Part shown: one piece after another, positions 8,965 through 16,705 of the stretch
How positions within the stretch are numbered: the stretch's first letter is position 1
Layout of the letters: each line of letters begins with the position of its first letter
DNA from: Bacteroidales bacterium
GTDB lineage: Bacteria; Bacteroidota; Bacteroidia; Bacteroidales; F082
DNA: 64,000 nt
Assembly: GCA_017428285.1 (NCBI GenBank)
Contig: JAFRRE010000115.1
Location: 1 to 64,000, forward strand
Direction of reading: 5' to 3'
Position numbers and translations under genes: made by a program
The notes under the pieces: generated by a model
The model's database searches: none
Told to the model about the DNA's origin: nothing
Seen by the model: only the letters and a program-made list of their open reading frames with translations

Positions 8965-10041
8965 ATGGCATTTCTCCAATATGAGGGTGTGGGCATCACT
9001 GCCATGAGTGCGGCAGTGCCGAAACGGGTTATTGTTAATCGGGAATACACAGAGGTGTTTTCCAAGGCTGAAGCCGATGAGATTGTCGATAAGACTGGCA
9101 TAGAGCAGCGCCGATTTGCCGATGAGAATACTTGTTCGTCGGATTTGTGTCTGGCTGCAGCTGAGAAACTGATAGCAGACAACAGCATTGACAAGGAAGA
9201 CATTGACTTGTTGGTGTTCATCTCCCAAACCCCTGACTATAGGATGCCAGCTACCTCGGTGACCTTGCAGCATCGATTAGGATTGTCAAGCAAAACCATC
9301 GCCTTCGATATCAACTTGGGCTGTTCGGCGTTTATTTACGGTCTCTCGGTGGTGTATGGTTTGATGGAAAAGAGCAGTCTAAAGAAAGCCGTGCTGCTTG
9401 ATGGCGAGACGCGTTCCAAGGTCTATTCTGCCCGCGATAGGCGTTCTGCTTTTCTTTTTGGTGATGGCGGTGTTGCCGCGCTGATTGAGCGTAATGCGAA
9501 ATTTGGCAAAAGCACCTTCTCGCTGAATTCAGACGGTTCTCGTGCGGACCTCATCATGATTCCTGCTGGTGGCTATCGCAAGATGAGTTCGGCAGAGACA
9601 GTGGTGGAAAAGGTGGTCGATGAGTTTGGCAACATGCGCAGTGAGGAACAGGGCTATATGCGTGGTGGTGACGTGTTCAACTTTGTCATCCGGGAGATTC
9701 CTCGCGACATCAAGAATACGCTTGCCTTTGTCGAGAAGACAGTCGATGACTTCGATTTTGTGGTGTTCCATCAGGCCAACAACTTCATCAATTCTTATAT
9801 CGCGAAGAAGATGAAGCTTGACACCGAGAAGATACCATCCACGATTGCCAAGTTTGGCAACACCTCATCGGTGTCTGTGCCCTTAACTATTGTCAGCGAA
9901 CTGAAAGGCAAGCTTGATGGCAAGAAAGAGTTGTTGTTAAGTGCTTTTGGTGTGGGCATGACTTGGGCCACAGGAGTGGTTCCTTTTGTGGATTGTAAAA
10001 TCAGTGAAATAGTGGAGGTTGAAAATGGAAAAGCAGTTTAA
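8965..10041 (+). CDS. beta-ketoacyl-ACP synthase III (FabH-like)
   Basis: 358 aa. The thiolase-fold triad is complete: Cys120 (NLGCSAFIYG), His269 (HQAN) and Asn299 (FGNTSS). FabH condenses an acyl-CoA starter with malonyl-ACP. In a glycan locus with its own ACP and SDR it would make a beta-ketoacyl, then beta-hydroxyacyl, chain for attachment to a sugar. It closely resembles the second KASIII in the window (44105) in spacing and motifs. The following SDR starts inside its last codons (ATG 10025). Confidence 0.88.
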   Translation: MAFLQYEGVGITAMSAAVPKRVIVNREYTEVFSKAEADEIVDKTGIEQRRFADENTCSSDLCLAAAEKLIADNSIDKEDIDLLVFISQTPDYRMPATSVTLQHRLGLSSKTIAFDINLGCSAFIYGLSVVYGLMEKSSLKKAVLLDGETRSKVYSARDRRSAFLFGDGGVAALIERNAKFGKSTFSLNSDGSRADLIMIPAGGYRKMSSAETVVEKVVDEFGNMRSEEQGYMRGGDVFNFVIREIPRDIKNTLAFVEKTVDDFDFVVFHQANNFINSYIAKKMKLDTEKIPSTIAKFGNTSSVSVPLTIVSELKGKLDGKKELLLSAFGVGMTWATGVVPFVDCKISEIVEVENGKAV

Positions 10042-10798
10042 TCCTTTTACCCTTGAAGGGAAAGTCATCGTTATTTCAGGTGCTGCCTCAGGTATCGGTC
10101 GCCAGTGTGCCATCAATTGTTCCAAGATGGGCGGAAAGCTTGTCTTGCTAGACTTGAACGGAGAAGGTTTGACCGAGACATTGACCATGGTAGAACGACC
10201 TGAGGAGCATTTCACCGCTGTTGTCAATCTGACCGATTATGAGCGTGTCCCAGAGGTCATTAAGGAGGCCGTGGCAAAAGTTGGTAGAATCACCGGACTG
10301 CTTAATTGTGCTGGCATTTCCACGACCTTGCCGTTGAATGTGGCCAAGCCTGAGGTGCTGGACAAGTTCTTCCATGTAAATGTTTATACCGCCTATTTCC
10401 TGACGCAGGCGGTCACAAAGATAGGCAACTTCTCAAAGGAAGGCGGTAGCATCGTGTTCTTTTCATCTGCTGCTGGACAGTTTGGCGAAACCTGCAAATC
10501 CATCTATGGCATGACTAAGGGTGCATTGTTTGCCGGCGCCAAGTCGTTGGCCTGTGAGTTGGCGAGGAAAAACATCCGTGTCAATTCCATTTCCCCTGGT
10601 GTCATCGTGACGCCTATCAATATGAATCTTCCTCACATCGCTGACCCTGAACAGCGTAAACAAACCGAGGCTTTACATTTGCTTGGTTTGGGCAATCCCG
10701 AGGACATTGCCAATGCTTGCATCTATCTTTTGAGCGATGCCTCGCGATGGGTCACGGGGAGTAATCTGGTGGTGGATGGGGGGTATACGACGAGGTAA
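10025..10798 (+). CDS. SDR-family oxidoreductase (3-ketoacyl reductase-like)
   Basis: 257 aa from ATG 10025; a TTG two codons upstream is also in frame. Classical short-chain dehydrogenase: SGAASGIG cofactor loop (residues about 18-25), NCAG, catalytic Ser in FFSSAAG, Tyr161-x3-Lys165 (YGMTK), and the ending VTGSNLVVDGGYTTR. It probably reduces the beta-keto product of the preceding KASIII on the ACP, as FabG does. It is the last intact gene of the left glycan operon, and repeat-rich DNA follows directly. Confidence 0.85.
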   Translation: MEKQFNPFTLEGKVIVISGAASGIGRQCAINCSKMGGKLVLLDLNGEGLTETLTMVERPEEHFTAVVNLTDYERVPEVIKEAVAKVGRITGLLNCAGISTTLPLNVAKPEVLDKFFHVNVYTAYFLTQAVTKIGNFSKEGGSIVFFSSAAGQFGETCKSIYGMTKGALFAGAKSLACELARKNIRVNSISPGVIVTPINMNLPHIADPEQRKQTEALHLLGLGNPEDIANACIYLLSDASRWVTGSNLVVDGGYTTR

Positions 10799-10817
10799 GA
10801 TTTGAACACGAAAGATG

Positions 10818-11182
10818 TTTTTTTGAACACGGATTGACACGGATTTAATGGAGGAGGATTTGGAATTGATAATTGACAATTGATAATTATTGAGGATTTG
10901 GCTGTGAGGAAGTTGGTTTTGGGGGGAAATAAATCTTACGTAAATCTATCATAAATCTTGGCTTCGCCTCATCTTCGATTGCGGAGATTTTTTTGAACAC
11001 GGATGATGTTTATATTGAACACGGATTTGCACGGATAGGACGGATGGGTTTTGCGACGGGGTCGCAAAATTCCGTGGGAATCAGGGGGATCCGTGTTCGA
11101 GAAGAAGAAAATGATGTGATTTATTTGGAAACAAATCTGACATTAATCATTCATAAATCCTCTGCTTCATCGCGCTCCCAAA
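10818..11182 (+). repeat. dispersed 'GAACACGGAT'-type repeats, no gene
   Basis: This stretch carries no convincing gene; a 92-codon frame here has repeat-derived composition. GAACACGGAT occurs near 10822, 10995 and 11017, and its reverse complement ATCCGTGTTC is at 11089-11098. AT-rich direct repeats based on TTGATAATTGACAATTGATAA lie at about 10865-10890. Two related blocks ending 'CATAAATC' precede 'TTGGCTTCGCCTC' (near 10960) and 'CTCTGCTTCATCG' (near 11160). I recognise such repeats as common between genes in Bacteroidales, though their origin is unclear. Confidence 0.6.
11049..11069 (+). other. perfect 9-bp hairpin inside the repeat block
   Basis: TTTTGCGAC, loop GGG, GTCGCAAAA. It is enclosed by inverted GAACACGGAT arms (11017-11026 and 11089-11098), so the whole 11017-11098 segment could fold as one long hairpin with an internal stem-loop. 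No T-run follows, so it is a poor match to an intrinsic terminator, although it is the first strong stem after the operon that ends at 10798. Confidence 0.5.
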
Positions 11183-11183
11183 G

Positions 11184-11296
11184 AGGTGAAGGGTTTTCTA
11201 TCAACGTTCTTCTGCCTATTAGTCCATCAATCGAATCCCCGTTTCGGCGGCGGTTTCCCGTTCAGTTATGAGGCTGGGGTGAATTTTCCGAAGATT
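11184..11296 (+). repeat. about 110-bp repeat, copy A (partner at 24048)
   Basis: This segment aligns with 24048-24160. Both share GAGGTGAAGGGTTTTC, CAACGTTCTTCTGC, GTCCATCAATCGAATCCCCG and, after some mismatches, an end at CCGAAG. Copy B has one extra base near its start. Here the right end runs into an acetyltransferase remnant; in copy B the left end runs out of a darT remnant. The two copies bracket the accessory island. Whether this is a mobile-element scar or shared decayed gene sequence cannot be told from two copies. Confidence 0.6.
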
Positions 11297-11425
11297 AGGT
11301 CTCGGTTGTCCATTGGTGAATATGCCATTATTGGTGCTGGTGCTGTGGTCATTCGCGATGTGCCTGAAAGGGCTGAGATGGCAGGCGTGCCAGCGAAGGT
11401 GGTGAAGCTAGTGGAAGGAGAATAA
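11297..11425 (+). pseudogene. C-terminal remnant of a hexapeptide acetyltransferase
   Basis: About 42 codons encode SRLSIGEYAIIGAGAVVIRD and end AGVPAKVVKLVEGE, the last beta-helix coils and tail of a sugar O-acetyltransferase. The frame has no matching N-terminus: upstream it runs into repeat copy A. It is therefore a 3' fragment left by a rearrangement. It may be a piece of the original glycan locus that continued here before the island arrived. Confidence 0.7.
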
Positions 11426-11880
11426 ACAAAGGATCGGGAAATAGCTATGCGAAGGAGTTGCATTGATTTCTGTGAGGGGAGATGAGATGAAGTTTCCTGT
11501 CCTTTTCTCTTGAAAGAAATCGAAGATTAGCTACGCTGAATGCAAAGCATTTCGACGAAGTCAAAAGGACCAATTTTGCGAAAGCCGAATGCAGAGTCGA
11601 GCTTGCTCGAGCTATGCTGAGGCAAAGCAAAATCAGCGAAGCTAAAAGTTCAAGGCCGACATCATCGGACCAGCCGCACAAAGCGGACGTAATCGCCCGC
11701 CCTTCGGGCACCCCCTTATAGGGGGAAGTCCGCCATGTCGGCCGTGGCCCGCGCACCCAGCCCGGTGGAGGGTGGGAGGAGCCCGGGGTAGGGATATAGA
11801 AACCGCATCAACCTCTGCAGCGAAAGATGCTGATAATGTTGGGGCGGTTTTAGTTGGATGGAGAGGAAAAAAGAGAATCT
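11426..11880 (+). other. gene-free stretch with GC-rich structured DNA
   Basis: No credible coding region on either strand; the minus-strand frames are low-complexity. The left part contains TCGAGC-TT-GCTCGA (near 11598). The middle is a nested set of inverted repeats (listed separately), followed by a GC-rich, purine-biased stretch (about 11744-11795) that resembles repeated intergenic DNA of Bacteroidales. The last 80 bp lead into the caspase-like gene, and I see no clear promoter there. Confidence 0.5.
11654..11743. repeat. nested inverted repeats, cloverleaf-like
   Basis: The outer stem is GGCCGACAT (11654-11662) with ATGTCGGCC (11735-11743), 9 bp and perfect. The next stem is GCGGAC (11683-11688) with GTCCGC (11728-11733). 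Inside it are two hairpins: GCCCG/CGGGC (11695-11699, 11705-11709) and CCCCC/GGGGG (11711-11715, 11721-11725). The four stems fit together without conflict. I recall similar 'CCCTTCGGGCACCCCC' sequence repeated in Bacteroidales genomes, so it may be a dispersed element; a structured RNA is the alternative. Confidence 0.5.
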
Positions 11881-12663
11881 GTGAAGAACTTTGAAATAAC
11901 AAAAGAAGGAATCGTAATTATTCAATGGTTGAGAGACGGCGACCCTCAACTTGGAGAAGAATTATACAACAAGATTAAGCACAAAGGAGAAGAGCGTGCT
12001 AATTATTTCGTTAATTATTACAAAGTCAACTCAAAGGCTGAATTTATTGATGTTCTCGAGCAGTTGATAAACGAAACCGAAGAGGGCACAATATTTACCC
12101 TTCACATCGTTACCCACGGAGACGAGAAAAGAATTGGTACTGAAATTGGCACGAATGAAGTTCGTTGGGGAGAACTGTTTTATTATACGCGGCAGCTCAA
12201 TGTGATAATGGGGAACAATTTGCTATTAGTTCTTTCTTCTTGTGTGGGTGGAGGCATTTTGTCACATATAGAGCCGGAAAAACGAGCACCATATAAAGCT
12301 ATAATTGGGAATACGCGAGAAGTCATGATGACGGATGCGCAAAAAGGTTTTGCCGCTTTCTATGTCGACTATTACAATATCTTAGATTTTCCAAAAGCGT
12401 TAAAAGCCCTAAATGAAGCAATAGATTTATCTGAAAAGATTGAGCCTGGGAGGGAGAAGACCGAGTTTTTCATCATGTCAGCTGAACATTCCTTCTCTGA
12501 AATTTTTAATCCAGACAGGGACCCCGCTAATTTCGAAAGAATAATTAATGAATTGATGTCCCCTAATCCGATGATGCCGCAAGAGCTAAGGATTTCGAAA
12601 GCTAAGAAATTGTTTAAGAAAAGGGGCGAGGAATTGAAACCGTATTTCAATTTTCAGGATTAG
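11881..12663 (+). CDS. caspase/CHAT-like cysteine protease
   Basis: 260 aa from GTG 11881; a TTG at 11854 would add nine residues, and no ATG is in frame. The hydrophobic strand TIFTLHIVTHGDE carries a candidate catalytic His (residue 79), and LLLVLSSCVGGG carries a candidate Cys (residue 121). Strand-His-Gly and strand-Cys with this spacing are the hallmark of clan CD peptidases (caspase, CHAT). No separate sensor domain is visible, so the protein is mostly the protease domain plus a helical C-terminus. Such proteases act as cell-death effectors in several bacterial defence systems. Function here is inferred from two motifs only. Confidence 0.6.
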   Translation: MKNFEITKEGIVIIQWLRDGDPQLGEELYNKIKHKGEERANYFVNYYKVNSKAEFIDVLEQLINETEEGTIFTLHIVTHGDEKRIGTEIGTNEVRWGELFYYTRQLNVIMGNNLLLVLSSCVGGGILSHIEPEKRAPYKAIIGNTREVMMTDAQKGFAAFYVDYYNILDFPKALKALNEAIDLSEKIEPGREKTEFFIMSAEHSFSEIFNPDRDPANFERIINELMSPNPMMPQELRISKAKKLFKKRGEELKPYFNFQD

Positions 12664-12674
12664 GAAACAAACTT

Positions 12675-12770
12675 ATGACATTTGTTCTTTTGGCTTTTGT
12701 TTTTTGGATGATATGTATGTTGGCCTTGCGTATTGCCCATAAACTGAAAGAGATGAGCAAGCAAAAGTAG
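12675..12770 (+). CDS. 31-aa single-pass membrane peptide
   Basis: ATG 12675 to TAG 12770, 11 bp after the caspase-like gene. Residues about 2-20 are strongly hydrophobic (FVLLAFVFWMICMLA), followed by a basic tail (RIAHKLKEMSKQK). This gives an inner-membrane segment with a positive cytoplasmic end. Its short distance from the protease suggests one transcript. It could be a substrate, membrane anchor or toxin-like peptide, or a chance frame; the composition is unusually protein-like for chance. Confidence 0.45.
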   Translation: MTFVLLAFVFWMICMLALRIAHKLKEMSKQK

Positions 12771-12903
12771 TGAGAACATTGTTGACCTATATCAATACCA
12801 ATCGGTGATTTCCTGGTTTCACATATCAGATAAATCTTAGCATCATTGCTTTTATATGTATTACTTAATCAACTGAAATGTGGATTTTTTTAAGTTTGTT
12901 TTG

Positions 12904-12911
12904 TATTTTTG
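12904..12911 (+). promoter_or_regulatory. possible -7 element TATTTTTG
   Basis: TATTTTTG matches the Bacteroidetes -7 consensus TAnnTTTG and lies 72 bp before the 1238-aa gene, in a 212-bp AT-rich gap. No good TTTG is found 19-21 bp upstream, so the match is partial. Confidence 0.3.
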
Positions 12912-12982
12912 TAATTTCGCTTTTGATACTTGTAAAAGCTACACTTGTTGCAATATCAATAAATTATATATAATATTAAGAA

Positions 12983-15900
12983 ATGGAAATAGACAGAAAG
13001 AATATTGAGGATTGGGCAAAACAGTATTCTTCCCAATCCGATTTCCCTCTTCTTGTGTCAATGATGGTATATGCTACCCTGGTTCCAGGCGATTATTCTT
13101 TCATTCCATGGGGGAGTGCGGTTAATATTGGTGGATGGGATGGTTTGGTGTGTTCTGAAAAAGGATCGGGTTTTATTCCTGCCGGACGGAGTATCATAGA
13201 ATTTGGGACGAACACTGATTACAAAACTAAAGCAGAAGGAGATTATAACAAAAGAATCGATGGTGAAGATGAGGCGATAGACAAGTCACAAACAACCTTT
13301 ATTTTTATGACACCCCGTTGTTGGAAAGGATGTGAAAAGTGGCAAGAAGAAAAGAAAAAAGAGAAAGTGTGGAAGGACGTGCGGGTTTTTGATTCTCGTG
13401 GCATAGCTGACTTATTAAAAAACATGAAATCGGTTTCTTCCTGGTTGTCAAGAAAGATTGGTTTATGTCCGGAAAGAGGCGTGGTGGATGCAGAACGATA
13501 CTGGAAAGAAGGAAGTCTCTCTCCTATCATTAAACTCAATCCGCACTTTTTTGTTGCAGGGAGAACTGAGCAGTTGGCATCGTTGGAGAAAACAATAACT
13601 GCGGAAATCCCTATCGTTGGTGTTTTGGCATCAAGTAAAGAAGAAGCTCTTGATTTTATTCTTGCAGCCGGTATGTCGTTTTCAGGAGACAACAATAAAC
13701 GTTTCCAATCAAAAGCTTTAGTGGTCACTGATCCAGATGCGCTTAGAAGTTTGCCTACCAATCAACATCTAATTATCATACCAACGTTTGAAGATGCACG
13801 TCCCCTTTATGCTATGGCTCTTGAGGGCAATTGCGTGCTGATACCATTGGGAGCGGATACCGATTATCAACAAGAAAAAATAGAACTTACACGTCCGGAT
13901 AAGCAGGAATTGGTAAGCGCTTTGGAAGAATGTGGATTAGATCACGACCGAGCTGATAATACAGTGAGGGATGCTACATGTAGCATTACTGCTATTAAAA
14001 AGAGCCTTGGTTTTTTCGTACAACGGGCGGAATGGCTGAACAATGAGAATGTGACTGAACTGTTTGCAGCACTTCTCTGTAGTCGTTGGGATGAAAATGA
14101 AGAGGGTGACAAGCATATTATCGAACAATTGACGGAAAAGCCGTATGGCGAGTACCGTCAAATGATGTTGAGATGGAGCGCTTTGCCACTTTCGCCCGTG
14201 CTGCAAATAGGTACTACCTGGCGTGTTGTTTCCCCATTGTCTTTGTGGGCTGATTTCAAAAATTATCTGGCTGTCGATTGGCAGGATTTGCTAAAAGAGG
14301 TGTGCCTGAAAGTGTTTCTTCCTTCTGATCCAGATACGAGAGAAAAGCATTCCATTCAGTTACGCGATGGATTGTTGCAATCTTTGATTATCGTTGCTTT
14401 GCATGGTCAGCGCTTAAAGTTCATTGGTAATGGACAGGAATATGTCAATGGTATTGTTGAAGAGATATTGAAGCAAGATACTTCTCAGCAATGGAAACAT
14501 ATACACTCTTCTTTGATGTTGTTTGCCGAGGCTGCTCCCGAGGTATTTATCAAATATGTTCGTGAATCATTGGCCAACCCTGAGCACTCCATCATTAGTC
14601 TATTTGAAGAAGAGGATGGTTTGTTTTTCCCCGAAAGTCATCATACCGATTTGTTATGGGCTCTTGAGGGGTTGGCATGGGCACCTGAATACCTGAAAGA
14701 AACAACAGAACTGCTGTTGGAACTGACCGAGCAGGATCCTGGTGGAAGGTTGGGTAATCGGCCTTTCAACAGTTTGATAGAGATTTATAATCCTTGGGTG
14801 CCGCAAACCTCGGTGGACAACAAAACAAGATCTATCATCCTTAGAGGATTCATTGATAAGCAGTATTCCCGAATGTGGGATTTGTTGTTGGCCCTGTTGC
14901 CCCAAGTCGGCATGGTCTTTTCTTTCACACATAAGCCACGATGGAGGCAATTTGATTTTAAATTAGTGAAAGGCAATCTCCAGACCACGCCTTATCAATT
15001 CATTTCGGATGTTGTAGATATGATAAAGATCTCCTACGACGGCTCTGATAATAAAATGGCGGAACTTATTAACCACATTGAGCCGCTACCACATAAGATT
15101 CGCAAGGATTTAATTGACTGGATAGGAGCGACGGTGAAGAGTTTGAAAGGACTTTCTGTGGAGACCTCAAAAGCGCTTCGTGAGACTTTATGGTATCAGG
15201 GAGGGCGCCTGGATGAAACTGATTTTAGCGATGAGGAATTAAAAACCATAAAAAAAGCATACGAGGATCTTGTTCCCCAAGATGCTGTCCAAAGGGATTT
15301 ATGGCTGTTTGACGAGATGTTCCCTCACCTGCCCGTCCCAAATAATGACACAGAAGACATTGATGAAAGTAATAAGGAATGCATGAGGCTTCGCGAGGAG
15401 GCTTGTCGCAAATGGCTAGCTGTTCTTGGTGTGGATGAAACAATCGGGTTGAGACAAAGAGTGGGCGAACCTGTCACGTTGGGAACTACTTTGGCCCGCT
15501 TCGACGAGCCCGAAGAGTTGCTTGTAAAAGTGATGTCGTTACTTGAAAACGATGATGATTACGCTTTTGCACGCAGTTATCTGGCTGAAAAAGAAAGGAG
15601 GATTGGCGAGGATGCAATGATTGGGTTGTATAAGATTTTCGCCGAGAAGGGACGGTCTGTTGAAAACAATGTAAGGTTCTTATGTTGCTTGAATCAATCA
15701 CTCAATCTTTGGAATTTGATAGAAACACTATCCAGAGATATACAAGCTGAGTATTGGCGCAGGATACATGTGTTTTTCTTTGGACCGGATGCCAATAGGA
15801 CTTTGTATGCAGTCGAAAAACTTATAGAAGCAGGAAGAGCCATCACTGCGATGAACGGTTCTTGGCATTATGCCGACAGGTTTCCGACGGCTGTTCTCCA

Positions 15901-16699
15901 AAATGTACTGGTCAAAGCTATAAGCAAACCGATTGAATCGAATGCCACAATTGATTATTTGTCAGCAGAGGCCTATTTGGAAAAATTGCATAAAAGAGTT
16001 GATAGAAATGAGGCAGATCTTGAAATCTTGGAATGGTATTACTTGCCTCTGACAAAATATAACTCTAAAGAGGTGGATGTTGAATTACTTATCAAACACT
16101 TGAACAACGATCCTAAATACTTTGTTGAATTGTTGACCTATTTGTTCATTCCCGATGGAGGTGTGTCAAAAGATGATACTCCATCAAGTGACGAAGAAAG
16201 AGAAAAGATGACGGCTAATGCGGAACGGGCTTTTGCCTTATTTGACCTATGGAAGGATATTCCTGGTGTGGATAAAGATGGATTAATTGATGTTGACTTT
16301 TTGAATGATTGGTTCGAAAAAGCGATTAAAGCTGCCAAATCTCGGAAGCGGGAAAAAGGAGCCTATATTCAATTGGGTAAATTGTTTGCTCAGTATCCTG
16401 AAAAGTCTGAACATTGGCCAGCAATGGATTTGTTTGCCCTTATGGAAACGGTTAAATCTGAATCATTCTTCAGGAATTACGAATGTGCCATGTTCAACAA
16501 ACGCGGCTTTACCTCTCGCGGTCCCTATGAAGGGGGAAATATTGAACGTAATAAAGCTGAGTATTTTAAGGGATTATATAAAAAGTGTGCTGTGTCATAT
16601 CCCAAAGTAGCAAAAGTGTTCAACAGCTTAGCCAAACAGTATGAAGGTATGGCTAAGGAAATGGATGATGAAGCAACTATTGCTCAATTAGATTATTAA
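12983..16699 (+). CDS. 1238-aa protein with nuclease-like N-terminus and helical C-terminus
   Basis: The N-terminus has GWDG (Asp53), then SIIEFGTNTDYKTKAEGDY (Glu73, Lys81/83), then FIFMTPRCW and WKDVRVFDSRGIADLL. Asp, Glu and Lys in this order between beta strands fit a PD-(D/E)XK restriction-like fold with an altered ExK. From residue about 190, FFVAGRTEQLASLEK and GVLASSKEEAL sit where a STAND NTPase would have its P-loop, but the GxxxxGK motif is absent. The rest (about 800 aa) appears helical and repeat-like. I remember unnamed proteins of similar size and start in many phyla. It lies 6 bp before a NACHT gene, so the two are probably one operon. Confidence 0.55.
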   Translation: MEIDRKNIEDWAKQYSSQSDFPLLVSMMVYATLVPGDYSFIPWGSAVNIGGWDGLVCSEKGSGFIPAGRSIIEFGTNTDYKTKAEGDYNKRIDGEDEAIDKSQTTFIFMTPRCWKGCEKWQEEKKKEKVWKDVRVFDSRGIADLLKNMKSVSSWLSRKIGLCPERGVVDAERYWKEGSLSPIIKLNPHFFVAGRTEQLASLEKTITAEIPIVGVLASSKEEALDFILAAGMSFSGDNNKRFQSKALVVTDPDALRSLPTNQHLIIIPTFEDARPLYAMALEGNCVLIPLGADTDYQQEKIELTRPDKQELVSALEECGLDHDRADNTVRDATCSITAIKKSLGFFVQRAEWLNNENVTELFAALLCSRWDENEEGDKHIIEQLTEKPYGEYRQMMLRWSALPLSPVLQIGTTWRVVSPLSLWADFKNYLAVDWQDLLKEVCLKVFLPSDPDTREKHSIQLRDGLLQSLIIVALHGQRLKFIGNGQEYVNGIVEEILKQDTSQQWKHIHSSLMLFAEAAPEVFIKYVRESLANPEHSIISLFEEEDGLFFPESHHTDLLWALEGLAWAPEYLKETTELLLELTEQDPGGRLGNRPFNSLIEIYNPWVPQTSVDNKTRSIILRGFIDKQYSRMWDLLLALLPQVGMVFSFTHKPRWRQFDFKLVKGNLQTTPYQFISDVVDMIKISYDGSDNKMAELINHIEPLPHKIRKDLIDWIGATVKSLKGLSVETSKALRETLWYQGGRLDETDFSDEELKTIKKAYEDLVPQDAVQRDLWLFDEMFPHLPVPNNDTEDIDESNKECMRLREEACRKWLAVLGVDETIGLRQRVGEPVTLGTTLARFDEPEELLVKVMSLLENDDDYAFARSYLAEKERRIGEDAMIGLYKIFAEKGRSVENNVRFLCCLNQSLNLWNLIETLSRDIQAEYWRRIHVFFFGPDANRTLYAVEKLIEAGRAITAMNGSWHYADRFPTAVLQNVLVKAISKPIESNATIDYLSAEAYLEKLHKRVDRNEADLEILEWYYLPLTKYNSKEVDVELLIKHLNNDPKYFVELLTYLFIPDGGVSKDDTPSSDEEREKMTANAERAFALFDLWKDIPGVDKDGLIDVDFLNDWFEKAIKAAKSRKREKGAYIQLGKLFAQYPEKSEHWPAMDLFALMETVKSESFFRNYECAMFNKRGFTSRGPYEGGNIERNKAEYFKGLYKKCAVSYPKVAKVFNSLAKQYEGMAKEMDDEATIAQLDY

Positions 16700-16705
16700 G
16701 TGTAT

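Noticed and set aside
10993..11271. 92-codon frame
   Set aside because: It is made entirely of repeat sequence and a hairpin and has no protein-like pattern.
11642..11949. Two overlapping minus-strand frames of 77-86 codons
   Set aside because: Low-complexity translation of the GC-rich structured repeat.
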